DNA of 5,910 nt. Origin: Sphingobacteriales bacterium. Its GTDB lineage: Bacteria; Bacteroidota; Bacteroidia; Chitinophagales; Chitinophagaceae. The position numbers and the translations under genes were made by a program. The stretch covers positions 1 to 5,910 of the forward strand of contig JAHEZF010000116.1 in NCBI GenBank assembly GCA_023251215.1, written 5' to 3'. Below, piece after piece: positions 4,927-5,910 of this stretch. The notes under the pieces were generated by a model, which was not told the DNA's origin, made no database searches, and saw nothing but the letters and a program-made list of their open reading frames with translations. The number at the start of each line of letters is the position of its first letter. Position 1 is the stretch's first letter.

Positions 4927-5910
4927 ATGTTACTACTTTCAGGACCCAATATTGCCGGCAACGAATGGAAATATGTAAAAGAATGTCTTGATACCGGGTG
5001 GGTTTCATCTGTAGGTTCGTATGTAACAAAGTTTGAGAATATGCTGGCTGAATTTGCCGGTTGTAAATATGCTGTAGCCACCAGTAATGGAACCATGGCG
5101 TTACATATTTCATTGATGCTGGCGGGTGTAAAGAAGGATGATTATGTGATTGTACCCAATGTAACATTTGTCGCCAGTGTAAATTCAATCAAATACACCG
5201 GGGCCGCTCCTATTCTTATAGATGTGGATCCTGAAACATGGCAAATAGATATTGGCCTGCTTGAAGAATTCCTGGAAAATGAAACGGATGAAAGAAACGG
5301 AAAATTATTTTATATAAAAGACGGGAGAGCGATCCGCTGTATTATGCCAGTACATGTGCTGGGCAATATGTGCAATATTGAACGGCTGCTGGAGCTGGCA
5401 CACAAATACAATCTGCCGGTTATAGAAGATGCCACCGAGTCTCTTGGTACTTATTATAAAGGCAAACATACCGGGGGATTTGGCTTAATGGGTTGTTTCA
5501 GTTTCAACGGCAACAAAATTATTACTACCGGAGGAGGTGGTGCTATTGTTACTGATAATGAAGAGCTGGCCAAAAAAGCAAAACATCTCACTACCCAGGC
5601 CAAAAGCGATCCTTTTGAATACAGGCATGACGATATTGGTTATAATTACCGGCTTGTAAATGTGCTGGCCGCCATGGGTGTGGCGCAAATGGAACTGCTG
5701 CCCTCTTTCATTGAACGCAAAAAAGAGATAGATGCATATTATAAAAAACAATTGACCAGCACCGGCGATATCCGGTTTCAAAAAGTTGATCCGGAAGTAA
5801 ATTGTAATCTATGGCTCTTCACTATTATGACTGACAAACAAAAAGAAGTGCTGAAGATTCTGAATGATAACCAGATGCAGTCACGGCCCCTTTGGGTGCC
5901 TATGAATCAA
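4927..5910 (+). CDS. LegC-like DegT/DnrJ/EryC1/StrS sugar aminotransferase (3' partial)
   Basis: The frame is open from ATG 4927 to the window end: 328 residues without a stop. Relatives are about 380-390 residues, so roughly the last 50-60 are missing. It is a PLP-dependent fold-type I aminotransferase that puts an amino group, usually from glutamate, on a keto nucleotide sugar. The opening PNIAGNEWKYVKECLDTGWV (residues 7-26) followed by SSVGSYV, TSNGTMALH (52-60, phosphate-binding loop), VIEDATESLG (165-174, D168 contacting the pyridine nitrogen), CFSFNGNKIITTGGGG (190-205, K197 the Schiff-base lysine), HDDIGYNYRL (234-243) and SRPLWVPM (319-326) identify the family. The insert ENETDERNGKLFYIKDGRAI (117-136) and the LLPSF segment (257-261) point to the LegC-like subgroup of legionaminic/nonulosonic-acid cassettes rather than ArnB or PglE; that is from memory of the subgroup. 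It follows the SDR by 11 bases with no visible Shine-Dalgarno sequence. Confidence 0.94.
   Translation, partial: MLLLSGPNIAGNEWKYVKECLDTGWVSSVGSYVTKFENMLAEFAGCKYAVATSNGTMALHISLMLAGVKKDDYVIVPNVTFVASVNSIKYTGAAPILIDVDPETWQIDIGLLEEFLENETDERNGKLFYIKDGRAIRCIMPVHVLGNMCNIERLLELAHKYNLPVIEDATESLGTYYKGKHTGGFGLMGCFSFNGNKIITTGGGGAIVTDNEELAKKAKHLTTQAKSDPFEYRHDDIGYNYRLVNVLAAMGVAQMELLPSFIERKKEIDAYYKKQLTSTGDIRFQKVDPEVNCNLWLFTIMTDKQKEVLKILNDNQMQSRPLWVPMNQ

Noticed and set aside
4902..5188. Reverse-strand open frames opposite the SDR-aminotransferase junction
   Set aside because: Their composition is unlike real proteins (His, Trp and Gln rich), and they are antisense to conserved aminotransferase motifs.
5485..5781. 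Reverse-strand open frame opposite the PLP-lysine region
   Set aside because: It lies entirely opposite the conserved aminotransferase core and has no recognisable feature.

Overview
The window looks like part of a surface-polysaccharide (O-antigen, capsule or exopolysaccharide) gene cluster from a member of the Bacteroidota, possibly Chitinophagaceae or a relative. Four things point there: moderate-to-low GC by eye, start codons without clear Shine-Dalgarno sequences, upstream sites that fit the Bacteroidota promoter pattern (TTG or TTTG, about 17-23 bases, TAnnTTTG), and proteins whose motifs match Bacteroidota members of their families. All six genes are on the + strand, and the first and last run off the window edges.

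Layout. Positions 1-914 hold the C-terminal half of an AsnB-type glutamine-dependent amidotransferase. It overlaps by 8 bases a family-4 (GT-B fold) glycosyltransferase (907-2070). After a 124-base gap comes a NeuD/PglD-type sugar O- or N-acyltransferase (2195-2854), closed by a strong intrinsic terminator (2877-2908). A promoter-like sequence (2943-2974) opens a new unit with a class I SAM-dependent methyltransferase (3002-3823). A 117-base gap follows with a second perfect -7-like motif, a weak hairpin plus T run, and a palindrome. Then come an extended short-chain dehydrogenase/reductase acting on nucleotide sugars (3941-4915) and, 11 bases later, a LegC-like DegT/DnrJ/EryC1/StrS aminotransferase (4927 to the window end, lacking its C-terminus). 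No gap between genes exceeds 150 bases. I see no RNA genes, mobile elements or CRISPR arrays.

How the genes may work together (inference). The SDR and the PLP aminotransferase probably build a nucleotide-activated amino sugar. The NeuD/PglD-like enzyme could acylate its amino group, the methyltransferase and amidotransferase would decorate sugars (O- or N-methylation; conversion of a uronic acid to its amide), and the GT4 enzyme adds one residue to the lipid-linked repeat unit. The aminotransferase resembles the subgroup found in legionaminic/nonulosonic-acid cassettes, so NeuB/NeuC/NeuA-type genes just downstream are a testable prediction. I see no plainly new biological system. The most unusual points are substitutions in the amidotransferase core, the leader of the SDR gene, and the way likely pathway partners are split between transcription units.
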